Below are positions 15,015 through 22,392 of a DNA stretch of 26,904 bases, one piece after another (position 1 is the first letter of the stretch; each line of letters begins with the position of its first letter). The DNA is from JBJKRW01 sp046704445 (GTDB lineage: Bacteria > Patescibacteriota > Microgenomatia > UBA1406 > GWC2-37-13), in the NCBI GenBank assembly GCA_046704445.1, contig JBJKRW010000038.1:1-26904 (forward strand), written 5' to 3'. Below the pieces are notes generated by a model. That model saw only the letters and a list, made by a program, of their open reading frames with translations. It ran no database searches and was not told the origin of the DNA. Position numbers and translations under genes: made by a program.

Positions 15015-15689
15015 ATGAAAGAATCACCATTAAGACAATCCGTAATTTCCCGTTTTCCGATAAGTCTGGGTATCCAACCCCGGGAACCGGAGGAAATTCA
15101 TCATGTAGATATTTATATGAGTCCGGGGACTATTCCCGAACAACACAGGTGCGAACTGGCCCGTATACTTACACCTTTAGCCGGAATGGGGTTTATGAGA
15201 AAGGATATTTATGCTGATGCGCTTTATCAGGACGTTTCACACCACGTATTGGACTGTGATCGCCTGCTTGTTTCAAGAAGAGGGAGCCGGGCTAGTGCGT
15301 TCGCCGCCATAAGCCTTCATGACGGTACCGGTGAACTTATATATCATATCGAAGGAGTGGTCGTTCATCCCGACTATCAGGGAAAAGGCCTGGGAGCCGA
15401 GATGTTAAAAAAAGACATCCGACTTATTCATCCGAACACGGTCGCATTCCATACTCAATCGACGCATATGCTCAAACTTGCTGCTAAACTTGCGAACTTA
15501 AATGAAACGGATTCCCGGCGCGTAGCAAGCATAATCAATTCATATCAGCCTATCGGACTTACGGATGTAAAGAGATACGGTACCTGTCTATACGAGGATA
15601 TCGAGAAATTCAAAGAGATTGCTGTTCCGGGTCTTGACGTGTTGAACGGAGACGCTCTTATCTGTGCGGGTCCGGTCAAATTGAGTTAA
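15015..15689 (+). CDS. GNAT-family N-acetyltransferase, substrate unknown
   Basis: A 224-residue protein with a GNAT acetyl-CoA-binding core: YHIEGVVVHPDYQGKGLGAEML (motif A, Q-x-x-G-x-G/A pattern in YQGKGLGAEM) at about residues 112-135. The flanking strand AFAAISLHDGTGELIYHIEG and a C-terminal half of unknown detail also fit the fold. The N-terminal ~70 residues have no motif I recognise. It starts 7 nt after an intrinsic terminator and precedes trpB2, so it sits inside the tryptophan cluster. A role in tryptophan or indole metabolism is possible but unsupported by sequence. No Shine-Dalgarno sequence is seen; the only purine-rich stretch lies in the terminator stem. Confidence 0.75.
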   Translation: MKESPLRQSVISRFPISLGIQPREPEEIHHVDIYMSPGTIPEQHRCELARILTPLAGMGFMRKDIYADALYQDVSHHVLDCDRLLVSRRGSRASAFAAISLHDGTGELIYHIEGVVVHPDYQGKGLGAEMLKKDIRLIHPNTVAFHTQSTHMLKLAAKLANLNETDSRRVASIINSYQPIGLTDVKRYGTCLYEDIEKFKEIAVPGLDVLNGDALICAGPVKLS

Positions 15690-15695
15690 TAGACT

Positions 15696-15830
15696 ATGAA
15701 TACTTTTATATTTAAACGGTTTTGGAACAAAGAGTATCCGAGAAACGCATGGCAAGATCATAACCTGCGAATAATTTTTTTATTATTATTTTATGTTTTT
15801 AATTATGGATACAAAAATTACATTGTCTGA
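15696..15830 (+). other. Leader-like ORF with two Trp codons before trpB2
   Basis: A 44-codon frame from ATG 15696 (6 nt after the GNAT stop) to TGA 15828-15830, overlapping the start of trpB2 in another frame. TGG codons are at 15723 and 15750. The second lies in the 5' arm of a weak hairpin (CGCA-T-GG at 15746-15752 with CC-TGCG at 15764-15769), followed 5 nt later by seven T (15775-15781). It could be a second attenuator or simply chance; the hairpin is weak. Confidence 0.3.
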
Positions 15831-17115
15831 AAAGGAAATCCCTACGGATTTTCTTAACCTGAATTATTACCTGCTGAAGTTTCTCGGAAAGCTTCCGGAT
15901 CCCCCGCTGGATCCGAAAACCAAAAAGCCTGTCGGACCCGAAAATCTGGCGCGGATTTTTTCCGGAAACCTCATTCGGCAGGAGGTATCGCTGGATAAAA
16001 AAATTGAGATTCCCGAAGAGGTTCGGAAACTGTATGCGCTCTATCGCCCGACTCCGCTTTTCAGGGCAAAGCGGCTGGAAAAATTTTTGGATACCCCGGC
16101 CCATATCTATTATAAATATGAGGGGGCAAGTCCTGTGGGAAGCCATAAATTCAATACCGCGCTTGCACAGGCATATTACAATAAAATCGAAGGAGTCAAT
16201 GCGCTTATCACCGAAACCGGAGCGGGACAATGGGGCTCCGCATTGAGTCTAGCCTGCAATTTTTTCGGACTAAAGTGCCGTGTATTTATGGTCCGCATTT
16301 CGTATGATCAGAAGCCGTACAGAAGAATCGTCATGCAAATTTTTGGTGCCGACGTACACGCAAGTCCTTCCCGTTTAACGGAGTTCGGTAAAAAGATCTT
16401 GGATCTGGATCCGAAACATCCGGGAAGTCTTGGCATTGCAATCAGCGAGGCGCTTGAGGAAGTGATAAAAAGCCGGGGATCGGCAAAATATTCCCTCGGT
16501 AGCGTACTCAATCATGTATTGTTGCATCAAACCGTTATCGGCCAGGAGATAAAAAAACAAATGGAGAAGGCAGGAGAAAAACCCGATATCATTATTGGCG
16601 TGTGCGGCGGCGGAAGTAATTTTGCCGGAACGGCATTTCCTTTTATCGCGGACTCGTTAAAAAACAACGATGGGATGAGATTTATCGGCGTAGAACCGAA
16701 ATCGTGTCCTTCGCTGACAAAAGGAGCCTACCGATATGATTTTGGAGACACTGCCGGAATGACTCCGCTGTTAAAAATGAAAACCCTTGGTTCCGGATTT
16801 GTCCCTTCGGCAATACATGCGGGCGGATTGCGTTATCACGGTATGGCGCCACTCGTCTCTTTTTTATACGAACAAAGGCTTATGGAAGCACGCGCATATG
16901 ATCAGCTTGAGATTTTTCAGGCGGGAGTGGATTTTTCGCGATGTGAGGGAATCATCCCCGCCCCTGAATCATCGCATGCGATCAAGGCGGTGTTTGATGA
17001 GGCTCTTATATGTAAGCAGGAAGGAACACGAAAAACAATAGTATTCAATCTGTCGGGACACGGATTGCTTGATCTGAAAGGATTTGACGATTATTTACAT
17101 CATAAACTAAAATGA
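15793..17115 (+). CDS. trpB2: Tryptophan synthase beta-like, TrpB2 type
   Basis: PLP-dependent enzyme that condenses indole with an activated serine to give tryptophan. It has 440 residues. It belongs to the long TrpB2 group by its N-terminal extension with IPTDFLNLNYYL, then YRPTPLFRAKRLEKFLDTPAHI, ETGAGQWGSALSLAC, QKPYRRIVMQIFGADV, CGGGSNFAGTAFPF and HAGGLRYHGMAPLVS. The Schiff-base lysine is Lys119 in VGSHKFNTA; most relatives I recall have SHKPNTA, so Phe replaces Pro. TrpB2 enzymes have been reported to use O-phosphoserine and to work without TrpA, fitting indole salvage; no trpA is visible. Its stop overlaps the SerK-like gene by 4 nt. An alternative start lies at 15805. Confidence 0.93.
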   Translation: MFLIMDTKITLSEKEIPTDFLNLNYYLLKFLGKLPDPPLDPKTKKPVGPENLARIFSGNLIRQEVSLDKKIEIPEEVRKLYALYRPTPLFRAKRLEKFLDTPAHIYYKYEGASPVGSHKFNTALAQAYYNKIEGVNALITETGAGQWGSALSLACNFFGLKCRVFMVRISYDQKPYRRIVMQIFGADVHASPSRLTEFGKKILDLDPKHPGSLGIAISEALEEVIKSRGSAKYSLGSVLNHVLLHQTVIGQEIKKQMEKAGEKPDIIIGVCGGGSNFAGTAFPFIADSLKNNDGMRFIGVEPKSCPSLTKGAYRYDFGDTAGMTPLLKMKTLGSGFVPSAIHAGGLRYHGMAPLVSFLYEQRLMEARAYDQLEIFQAGVDFSRCEGIIPAPESSHAIKAVFDEALICKQEGTRKTIVFNLSGHGLLDLKGFDDYLHHKLK

Positions 17116-17507
17116 AATGCGTACGACTTATACCGATAAAGCAACTTAAATCACACGAGAAAATCTCCGCAAAAAAAGTCGATCTTGTTTTGAACGACTT
17201 GCTGCGAAACAGGTGTATAAAAAACCCTTTGGTGGCCGACCGCAAAACATTGGTGGTGCTCGACGGTCACCATCGGGTAAACGCATTGAAAAAACTTGGA
17301 GCATCCAAGGCTCCTGTATTTCTCGTAGATTATATGAAAGAGTCGGTAAAAGTTTATTTAAGAAGAAAAAATTTGCATATGTCCATGATAAAACATGCGG
17401 TAATCGGAAATGCCCTCCGAAATCATTTATTTCCGATCAAAACCACAAGGCACGTCATCAAAAACAGGCCGAGAAATATCAATGTCGGTCTAAACCGTTT
17501 GCATTAA
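17112..17507 (+). CDS. SerK/SbnI-like putative serine kinase (ParB/Srx fold)
   Basis: A 131-residue protein of the ParB/sulfiredoxin fold. It resembles the free-serine kinases SerK (Thermococcus) and SbnI rather than partition proteins. LKSHEKI places Glu16 where I recall the catalytic Glu30 of SerK (KPHEQL). D51GHHR55 replaces the GERR-type nucleotide motif of ParB. ALKKLGASKAPVFLVDY and VKVY follow the SerK pattern, as does the C-terminal PIKTTRHVI...INVGLNRL. It is much shorter than the ~240-residue archaeal enzyme, lacking the middle insert. The 4-nt overlap with trpB2 suggests it supplies O-phosphoserine to that enzyme. The kinase role is inferred; a ParB-like DNA-binding role is unlikely because no HTH domain follows. 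Confidence 0.75.
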   Translation: MKCVRLIPIKQLKSHEKISAKKVDLVLNDLLRNRCIKNPLVADRKTLVVLDGHHRVNALKKLGASKAPVFLVDYMKESVKVYLRRKNLHMSMIKHAVIGNALRNHLFPIKTTRHVIKNRPRNINVGLNRLH

Positions 17508-17514
17508 TATTTTG

Positions 17515-17520
17515 TATAAT
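17515..17520 (+). promoter_or_regulatory. -10 box TATAAT before trpS
   Basis: A perfect TATAAT lies 7 nt before the trpS ATG, so transcription would start at the start codon. No good -35 was found at 16-18 nt. An 11-bp inverted repeat ATAGT-T-ACTAT (17519-17529) overlaps the start. It is only loosely like a trp operator. Confidence 0.45.
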
Positions 17521-17527
17521 AGTTACT

Positions 17528-18505
17528 ATGAAAAAAAGAGTGTTCGCGGGAATAAGGGCTACCGGCCGTTTACATTTGGGCAATTATTTCGGTGCCGTAA
17601 AAGGCATGCTCGAACACCAAAAAAATCCAGAATATGATAAAACCATCTACATGGTTGCAGACGTACACACCATTACTACTCCTTTTGATATCGAGCAGTT
17701 AAGAACTAATAGACGTGAAGTCATTATTGATTTTTTGGCCGCGGGACTGGATCCCGAGAAAAGCATTATTTTTCAGCAGGCCCAGGTTCATGAACATGCC
17801 GAACTCGCGTTCTATTTCGGGGCAGTTACCACAATTGCACGCATGCAGCATCTCCCGACCTTCAAGGACAAGATTAAGCAATATCCCCATCATGTAACCA
17901 TGGCACTGTTAAATTATCCTTTGCTCATGGCTGCGGATATACTATTGTATAAAGCACAGCTTGTACCGGCGGGATTGGATCAGGAACCGCATATTGAAGT
18001 TGCACGGGAAATAGCGAGGAAGATGAATTCATTGTACAAAACGGACTTCCCCGAACCTGTACGGATGACGGCAAAAGGCGAATATATTCCCTCGCTTGCA
18101 GGAGAAGGCAAAATGAGCAAATCGGTTGAAGGAAGCTACATCAATCTTACGGACTCCCGCGAAGTGATTCTTAAAAAAATCCGGTCAGTCCCCACCGCAA
18201 CTACTTCGGGAGGAAAAATGACGGCAGGCGTTCATGCTTTGTTTAGTTTTGCGGAACTGTTTATCCCCGACCGGGTTAAGGCGTTCAAAACACAATACGA
18301 CGCCGGAACACTCAGGTTTTCCGACATAAAAGATGAACTGGCAGATGCAATCTCTAGACAACTTGAACCTCTGCAAAAAAAAAGAAAGGAGATTTCGCGC
18401 GATTCAAAATATATTGACCGAGTAATCGGCGAAGGAGCGGAAAAGGCTCATGAAATCGCGTCACATACCGTCAGGGAGGTCCAGGAAAAAATGGGATTAG
18501 GCTAA
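17528..18505 (+). CDS. trpS: Tryptophan--tRNA ligase
   Basis: Class I synthetase that charges tRNA-Trp; 325 residues, normal for bacterial TrpRS. HIGH-type TGRLHLGNYFGAV lies at the N-terminus; YMVADVHTITTPF, LLYKAQLVPAGLDQEPHIE and KMSKS at about residues 195-199 (GEGKMSKSVEGSYINL) are family marks. The frame is open 315 nt further upstream, but that part overlaps the serine-kinase-like gene in another frame, and the family starts with K-x-R-V-F-x-G-x-x-x-T-G, so the ATG at 17528 is chosen. It directly follows the SerK-like gene (20 nt), making it part of the tryptophan neighbourhood, though with its own -10 box. Confidence 0.95.
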   Translation: MKKRVFAGIRATGRLHLGNYFGAVKGMLEHQKNPEYDKTIYMVADVHTITTPFDIEQLRTNRREVIIDFLAAGLDPEKSIIFQQAQVHEHAELAFYFGAVTTIARMQHLPTFKDKIKQYPHHVTMALLNYPLLMAADILLYKAQLVPAGLDQEPHIEVAREIARKMNSLYKTDFPEPVRMTAKGEYIPSLAGEGKMSKSVEGSYINLTDSREVILKKIRSVPTATTSGGKMTAGVHALFSFAELFIPDRVKAFKTQYDAGTLRFSDIKDELADAISRQLEPLQKKRKEISRDSKYIDRVIGEGAEKAHEIASHTVREVQEKMGLG

Positions 18506-18645
18506 AAACCCTCACACACTCTCTGATTACGATATTCCGTTCTTGACCGCAACGAATTCCTCTTGCATTGGATGATAGTATATGATAAAAAAGAAAGATA
18601 GAGATGTGATCGCGTAATCAAGAAATTGAACGCATAAAATGCACA

Positions 18646-20499
18646 ATGGACCATTCGGCCAACGAATTAAAACCACAGCAGCTCACAAAACGGCTTCTTA
18701 ATATTCATCGGAGAATCGAGCAGCTTCATATTCCACCAAGTACGTATGCGGTGATCGAAACAAACTGTGAAAAAATAAAAATCTCGGAATGGGGCGGTGA
18801 AACAAAAATAGTCACAAAAAATATCGAAAAAGAAAGGAATATTAAAAATACTATCTTGGGGTGGTTCGAACACCGCGGGGTCGTAGACAACGTAAAATTT
18901 GTCGCGTCGGAAATCGTTGCGGAAGAACACAATCACTCAATTATTTCCCGGCTATGGCTTTGGGAAGATATCGTCCCCTATTTTGTAGAAAACTCAAAGG
19001 CAATCGTCAATAAATTAAGTGCTCAGAAAATCGGCGCGAAGTTCGACGCTGACAACGTGGTCAATATTGACCTTGCCAGAAACAACGAAGTGAGAGTTGC
19101 GGATCTTGTCACGCTCGACGATTACCGGAATATTACTGACCCCGACGAATTTGATCTTCTTATCGGTTTGGCGTCAAGATGGAAACATAAACGCATCTCG
19201 TTCATAAACGCAACTCCACGGGGGGGCGGCGTGGCAATCATGAGACATGCGCTAATCAGACTTCTCAGGCTTCTGGACGTTGACGCGCACTGGTACATTC
19301 TCGAACCAAGACAGGAGGCGTTCGACGTGACGAAAATCAAGTTTCATAATATTCTCCAGGCGGTGGCAGACCCGCGCTCGGTACTTAACGAACAGGACAA
19401 AAAAATATATAACGAATGGATGTTTGAAAACGCCAAAAAACTGAGGTCCGTTTTCAGATCATCTGACGTGATCGTGATTGACGATCCTCAACCTTCAGGA
19501 TTGATTCCCTACATCAAGAAACACAACCGTGCATGCAAGATTATCTACCGTTCTCACATCCATCTGGAATCCGGCCTTATCGACAAAGCCGGTACTCCCC
19601 AATCAGTCACCTGGGATTTTTTATGGAAACATATATCAAGATCGGACGCATTTATATCGCATCCTGTTTCCGCGTTTATTCCCAAAAGCGTCCCCGTGGA
19701 AAAAGCAATCATGATGCCGCCGACAACAGATGCGCTCGACGGACTGAACAAACCATTAACCCCGCGCCAGATCAACTACTACCTGAAAGTGTTCGATAAA
19801 AAACTTCTTGAGTCCCATCAGGATCCGCTTGACCTGAAACGACCCTTTATTATCCAGATTGCACGGTTTGACCCTTCCAAAGGAATTCCCGACGTCATCG
19901 AATCATACCGAATTCTCCGGGATAAATTAAAAAATTCCAAACTCCCGGTTCCACAGCTTGTCATTACGGGAAATGCGTCCGTTGACGACCCGGACGGAAT
20001 ACCCCTGTTGAACCTTACCATGGATTTGATCAAAAGCCCCCGCTATCAAACCATTTCCTCCGACATAAAGGTCATTCAGCTCCCACATATTGATCAACTA
20101 TTAAATGCCCTTCTTCTGGAAGCAAAAATCGCACTTCAGCTTTCACACAAGGAAGGTTTTGAATTCAAGGTAACAGAAGCGCTTATGAAAGGAACACCCG
20201 TCATCGCATATAAGGCGGGCGGTATTCCTCTTCAGATTAAACATGGGGTAAGCGGGTTTCTCGCCGAGGTCGACGATACAAAACAGGTTGCCGAATACAT
20301 GTATAGGCTTCTCAAAGACGAAAAACTCTATCAAAAGATGAAATATAATGCGCCCCGAAACATCAATCCCGAAACTTCAACCGTCAGCAATGCGATAAAC
20401 TGGCTGTTTCTCGGAGCTCAACTCATGGAAAAAGGCCGGATTGAAGGAAACGGAAAAAGCATTAAAGAGCTCATCGGCTCACTCCACATCAAGAAATGA
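18646..20499 (+). CDS. GT4 glycosyltransferase, trehalose synthase (TreT)-like
   Basis: A 617-residue protein. The last ~430 residues form a GT-B glycosyltransferase close to TreT/trehalose phosphorylase: FINATPRGGGVAIMRHALIRLL (about 187-208), DAHWYILEP, FHNILQ, IDDPQPSGLIPYI, YRSHIH, FIIQIARFDPSKGI and the retaining GT4 EX7E motif Glu503/Glu511 in KEGFEFKVTEALMKGTPVIA. The N-terminal ~185 residues are family-typical but carry no motif I recognise. TreT joins NDP-glucose and glucose to trehalose, and phosphorylases run the related reaction with phosphate; which applies is not clear. Its end overlaps the convergent HAD gene by 21 nt. The 140-nt gap upstream shows no clear promoter; a TAAAAT lies 5 nt before the ATG. 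Confidence 0.82.
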   Translation: MDHSANELKPQQLTKRLLNIHRRIEQLHIPPSTYAVIETNCEKIKISEWGGETKIVTKNIEKERNIKNTILGWFEHRGVVDNVKFVASEIVAEEHNHSIISRLWLWEDIVPYFVENSKAIVNKLSAQKIGAKFDADNVVNIDLARNNEVRVADLVTLDDYRNITDPDEFDLLIGLASRWKHKRISFINATPRGGGVAIMRHALIRLLRLLDVDAHWYILEPRQEAFDVTKIKFHNILQAVADPRSVLNEQDKKIYNEWMFENAKKLRSVFRSSDVIVIDDPQPSGLIPYIKKHNRACKIIYRSHIHLESGLIDKAGTPQSVTWDFLWKHISRSDAFISHPVSAFIPKSVPVEKAIMMPPTTDALDGLNKPLTPRQINYYLKVFDKKLLESHQDPLDLKRPFIIQIARFDPSKGIPDVIESYRILRDKLKNSKLPVPQLVITGNASVDDPDGIPLLNLTMDLIKSPRYQTISSDIKVIQLPHIDQLLNALLLEAKIALQLSHKEGFEFKVTEALMKGTPVIAYKAGGIPLQIKHGVSGFLAEVDDTKQVAEYMYRLLKDEKLYQKMKYNAPRNINPETSTVSNAINWLFLGAQLMEKGRIEGNGKSIKELIGSLHIKK

Positions 20500-21084
20500 C
20501 TTTATTCCGGACACACTTTTCTTTCTGTTTATCAGGTCAAAAAGAACTGTCTGCCAACCCATTGATCGCGCCGTTTCCAATACATTTTCTTTATCGTCTA
20601 TAAGACAGATTTGTTCGGGTCTGCAAGATAGCTCCTGGGCGAATTCAAAAATTTCCCTCTCGGGTTTTTTCATTCCTATATCACAGGATATAACCGTTTT
20701 TTCGTACTTGAGATCGGGAATCAAATGCATGGGTATCAAACGCTCCGGCATTCCCTTATAAATGTTTGAAAGAAGACCGACGGGATAATGTCCGGAAATC
20801 CGTTCAAGCATGACATGGGTTTCGGAGATTGGTCTATAATCTCTCATCCAGCTGGATAAAAAATCGTATTTCTCGTGATCGTGAATTCCGTATTCTTTTC
20901 TGCAGAGTTGCCAAAATTCAGCAGGACTCATAAATCCTTTTGAAAGCGCCACCACATTTGTCATTAAACAGGAATTGATTTTATCCTCGCCGAGTCCTGT
21001 TTCTAAAGCGGCCGTTTTAAAAACATGACTGTAATCCAACAGCGTGCCTCCTATGTCACAATAAACGAATCTAACATTTCGCAT
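20479..21084 (-). CDS. HAD-superfamily hydrolase
   Basis: Haloacid-dehalogenase fold protein of 201 residues with a helical cap in the first third. Motif I is YCDIGGTLLDY: nucleophile Asp10 is present but the usual second Asp is Gly12, as in YihX-like members. Motif II is LLSNIY, motif III GMKKPEREIFEFA, and motif IV CLIDDKENV. These imply Mg-dependent phosphohydrolase chemistry, with altered general-acid function if the Gly is real. The substrate is unknown. It is divergent from rarA (77-nt gap) and convergent with the TreT-like gene. TATACT lies 6 nt upstream of the ATG, suggesting a leaderless message. Confidence 0.85.
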   Translation of the reverse strand: MRNVRFVYCDIGGTLLDYSHVFKTAALETGLGEDKINSCLMTNVVALSKGFMSPAEFWQLCRKEYGIHDHEKYDFLSSWMRDYRPISETHVMLERISGHYPVGLLSNIYKGMPERLIPMHLIPDLKYEKTVISCDIGMKKPEREIFEFAQELSCRPEQICLIDDKENVLETARSMGWQTVLFDLINRKKSVSGIKSFLDVE

Positions 21085-21106
21085 ACGTTAAGTATATACA
21101 ATAGTA

Positions 21107-21135
21107 TTGATTTTTCCGCGAACTTGATCTATTAT
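21107..21135 (+). promoter_or_regulatory. Predicted promoter of rarA
   Basis: TTGATT (21107-21112), a 17-nt spacer, then TATTAT (21130-21135). The ATG is 26 nt after the -10 box, so a short leader of about 20 nt is expected. No clear Shine-Dalgarno sequence lies in it. Confidence 0.5.
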
Positions 21136-21161
21136 GAGGTGAACGAAAGTTCCCTAAACCT

Positions 21162-22376
21162 ATGCAAGAAACTGTTCCGCTCGCAGAAAGGATGCGGCCC
21201 AAAACTCTGGACGAATTTGTCGGCCAGGAGCATCTGGTCGGCAAAGGAAGATTTATCAGGCGCATGCTGGAACACGGACAGATAACCTCCATGGTGTTTT
21301 GGGGACCGCCAGGTTGCGGAAAAACAACTCTGGCACGACTCATTGCCCGTTACGTGAATGCGGATTTCGTGCCTTTTTCCGCAGTTACCTCGGGCGTAGC
21401 CGAAGTACGAAAGGTAATCGCGAAAGCAAAAAACGATCAGAGTCTTTTTAAAAAACCAACGGTTCTTTTCATCGACGAAATCCACAGATTTAATAAGGCG
21501 CAACAGGACGCATTTCTTCCCTTTGTGGAAGACGGAACCATTACGCTGATCGGTGCGACAACCGAAAACCCGGGGTTTGAAGTCATAGCCCCCCTTGTTT
21601 CCAGAAGCCAGGTGTATGTACTGTATGCGCTAAACGATGAGGAAATCCAAACATTGGTCGACCGGGCGATACGATACTATCCCCGACACACATGGAATAA
21701 AGAAGCCCTGCAGCATATTGCCAAACACGCAAACGGAGACGGAAGGACCGCAATTAATTCTGTTGAACTTGCGGCATCGATCAACAAAAAAGTTACGCTC
21801 AAAGTAGCGGAAGAAGCGGTTCAGCAAAAAGCAATCTATTACGACAAAAAGGGAGACTGGCATTATGACACCATTTCCGCATTTATCAAAAGCATGCGCG
21901 GCGGAAATCCTGATGCGGCTCTACACTATTTGGCCCGAATGATCAAAGCGGGCGAAGACCCCGTGTTTATTGCACGACGCATGCTGATTTTTGCGTCCGA
22001 GGACATCGGCAATGCGCAACCGACCGCGCTCGTATTGGCCACAAGCTGCATGCAGGCAGTACATATGATCGGCTGGCCGGAAGCGGGTCTCATACTCGCC
22101 CAATGCGCAACCTATCTTTCAACCGCAAAAAAATCAATCGCATCTTCGACGGGAATATGGCAAGCCTTGTCCGATATCGAACAAAAGAATCTCGACCCCA
22201 TACCCCTTCATCTACGCAACCCGGAAAATAAGGTGATGAAGTCTTTGGGATACGGCAAAGGACACATACGCTATCCGTGGCTCGTGGAAAAACAAAGTGG
22301 GAAAAAAGTTCATCAGGAATATATGCCGAAGAACCTGATAGGCAAGACCTACTACGTTAAAGACTGGGAACGATAA
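21162..22376 (+). CDS. rarA: Replication-associated recombination protein A (RarA/MgsA)
   Basis: AAA+ ATPase acting at stalled replication forks, related to clamp loaders; 404 residues. The N-terminal signature PLAERMRPKTLDEFVGQEHL is present. Walker A is G48PPGCGKTT56, Walker B VLFIDEIHRFN, sensor 1 LIGATTENPGFEV, with SRSQVYVL (arginine finger region). The C-terminal tetramerisation part includes KSMRGGNPDAALHYLARMI and RRMLIFASEDIGNA, both diagnostic for RarA over RuvB or DnaX. It is convergent with the beta-propeller gene, only 16 nt between the stops, with no terminator hairpin recognised. Confidence 0.96.
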   Translation: MQETVPLAERMRPKTLDEFVGQEHLVGKGRFIRRMLEHGQITSMVFWGPPGCGKTTLARLIARYVNADFVPFSAVTSGVAEVRKVIAKAKNDQSLFKKPTVLFIDEIHRFNKAQQDAFLPFVEDGTITLIGATTENPGFEVIAPLVSRSQVYVLYALNDEEIQTLVDRAIRYYPRHTWNKEALQHIAKHANGDGRTAINSVELAASINKKVTLKVAEEAVQQKAIYYDKKGDWHYDTISAFIKSMRGGNPDAALHYLARMIKAGEDPVFIARRMLIFASEDIGNAQPTALVLATSCMQAVHMIGWPEAGLILAQCATYLSTAKKSIASSTGIWQALSDIEQKNLDPIPLHLRNPENKVMKSLGYGKGHIRYPWLVEKQSGKKVHQEYMPKNLIGKTYYVKDWER

Positions 22377-22392
22377 TGAACGACGGCCGGCA

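Noticed and set aside
17112..17507. Chromosome-partition ParB
   Set aside because: It has DGHHR rather than GERR, no helix-turn-helix or dimerisation domain, and C-terminal TTRHV as in serine kinases. No parA or parS is nearby.
17213..17527. 105-codon N-terminal extension of TrpRS
   Set aside because: It overlaps the SerK-like gene in a different frame. TrpRS proteins begin right at the chosen ATG, which also has a -10 box 7 nt upstream.
18524..18618. Inverted repeat GATTACG...CGTAATC upstream of the TreT-like gene
   Set aside because: Arms of only 7 nt are about 80 nt apart with no other structure. Chance is the likelier explanation.
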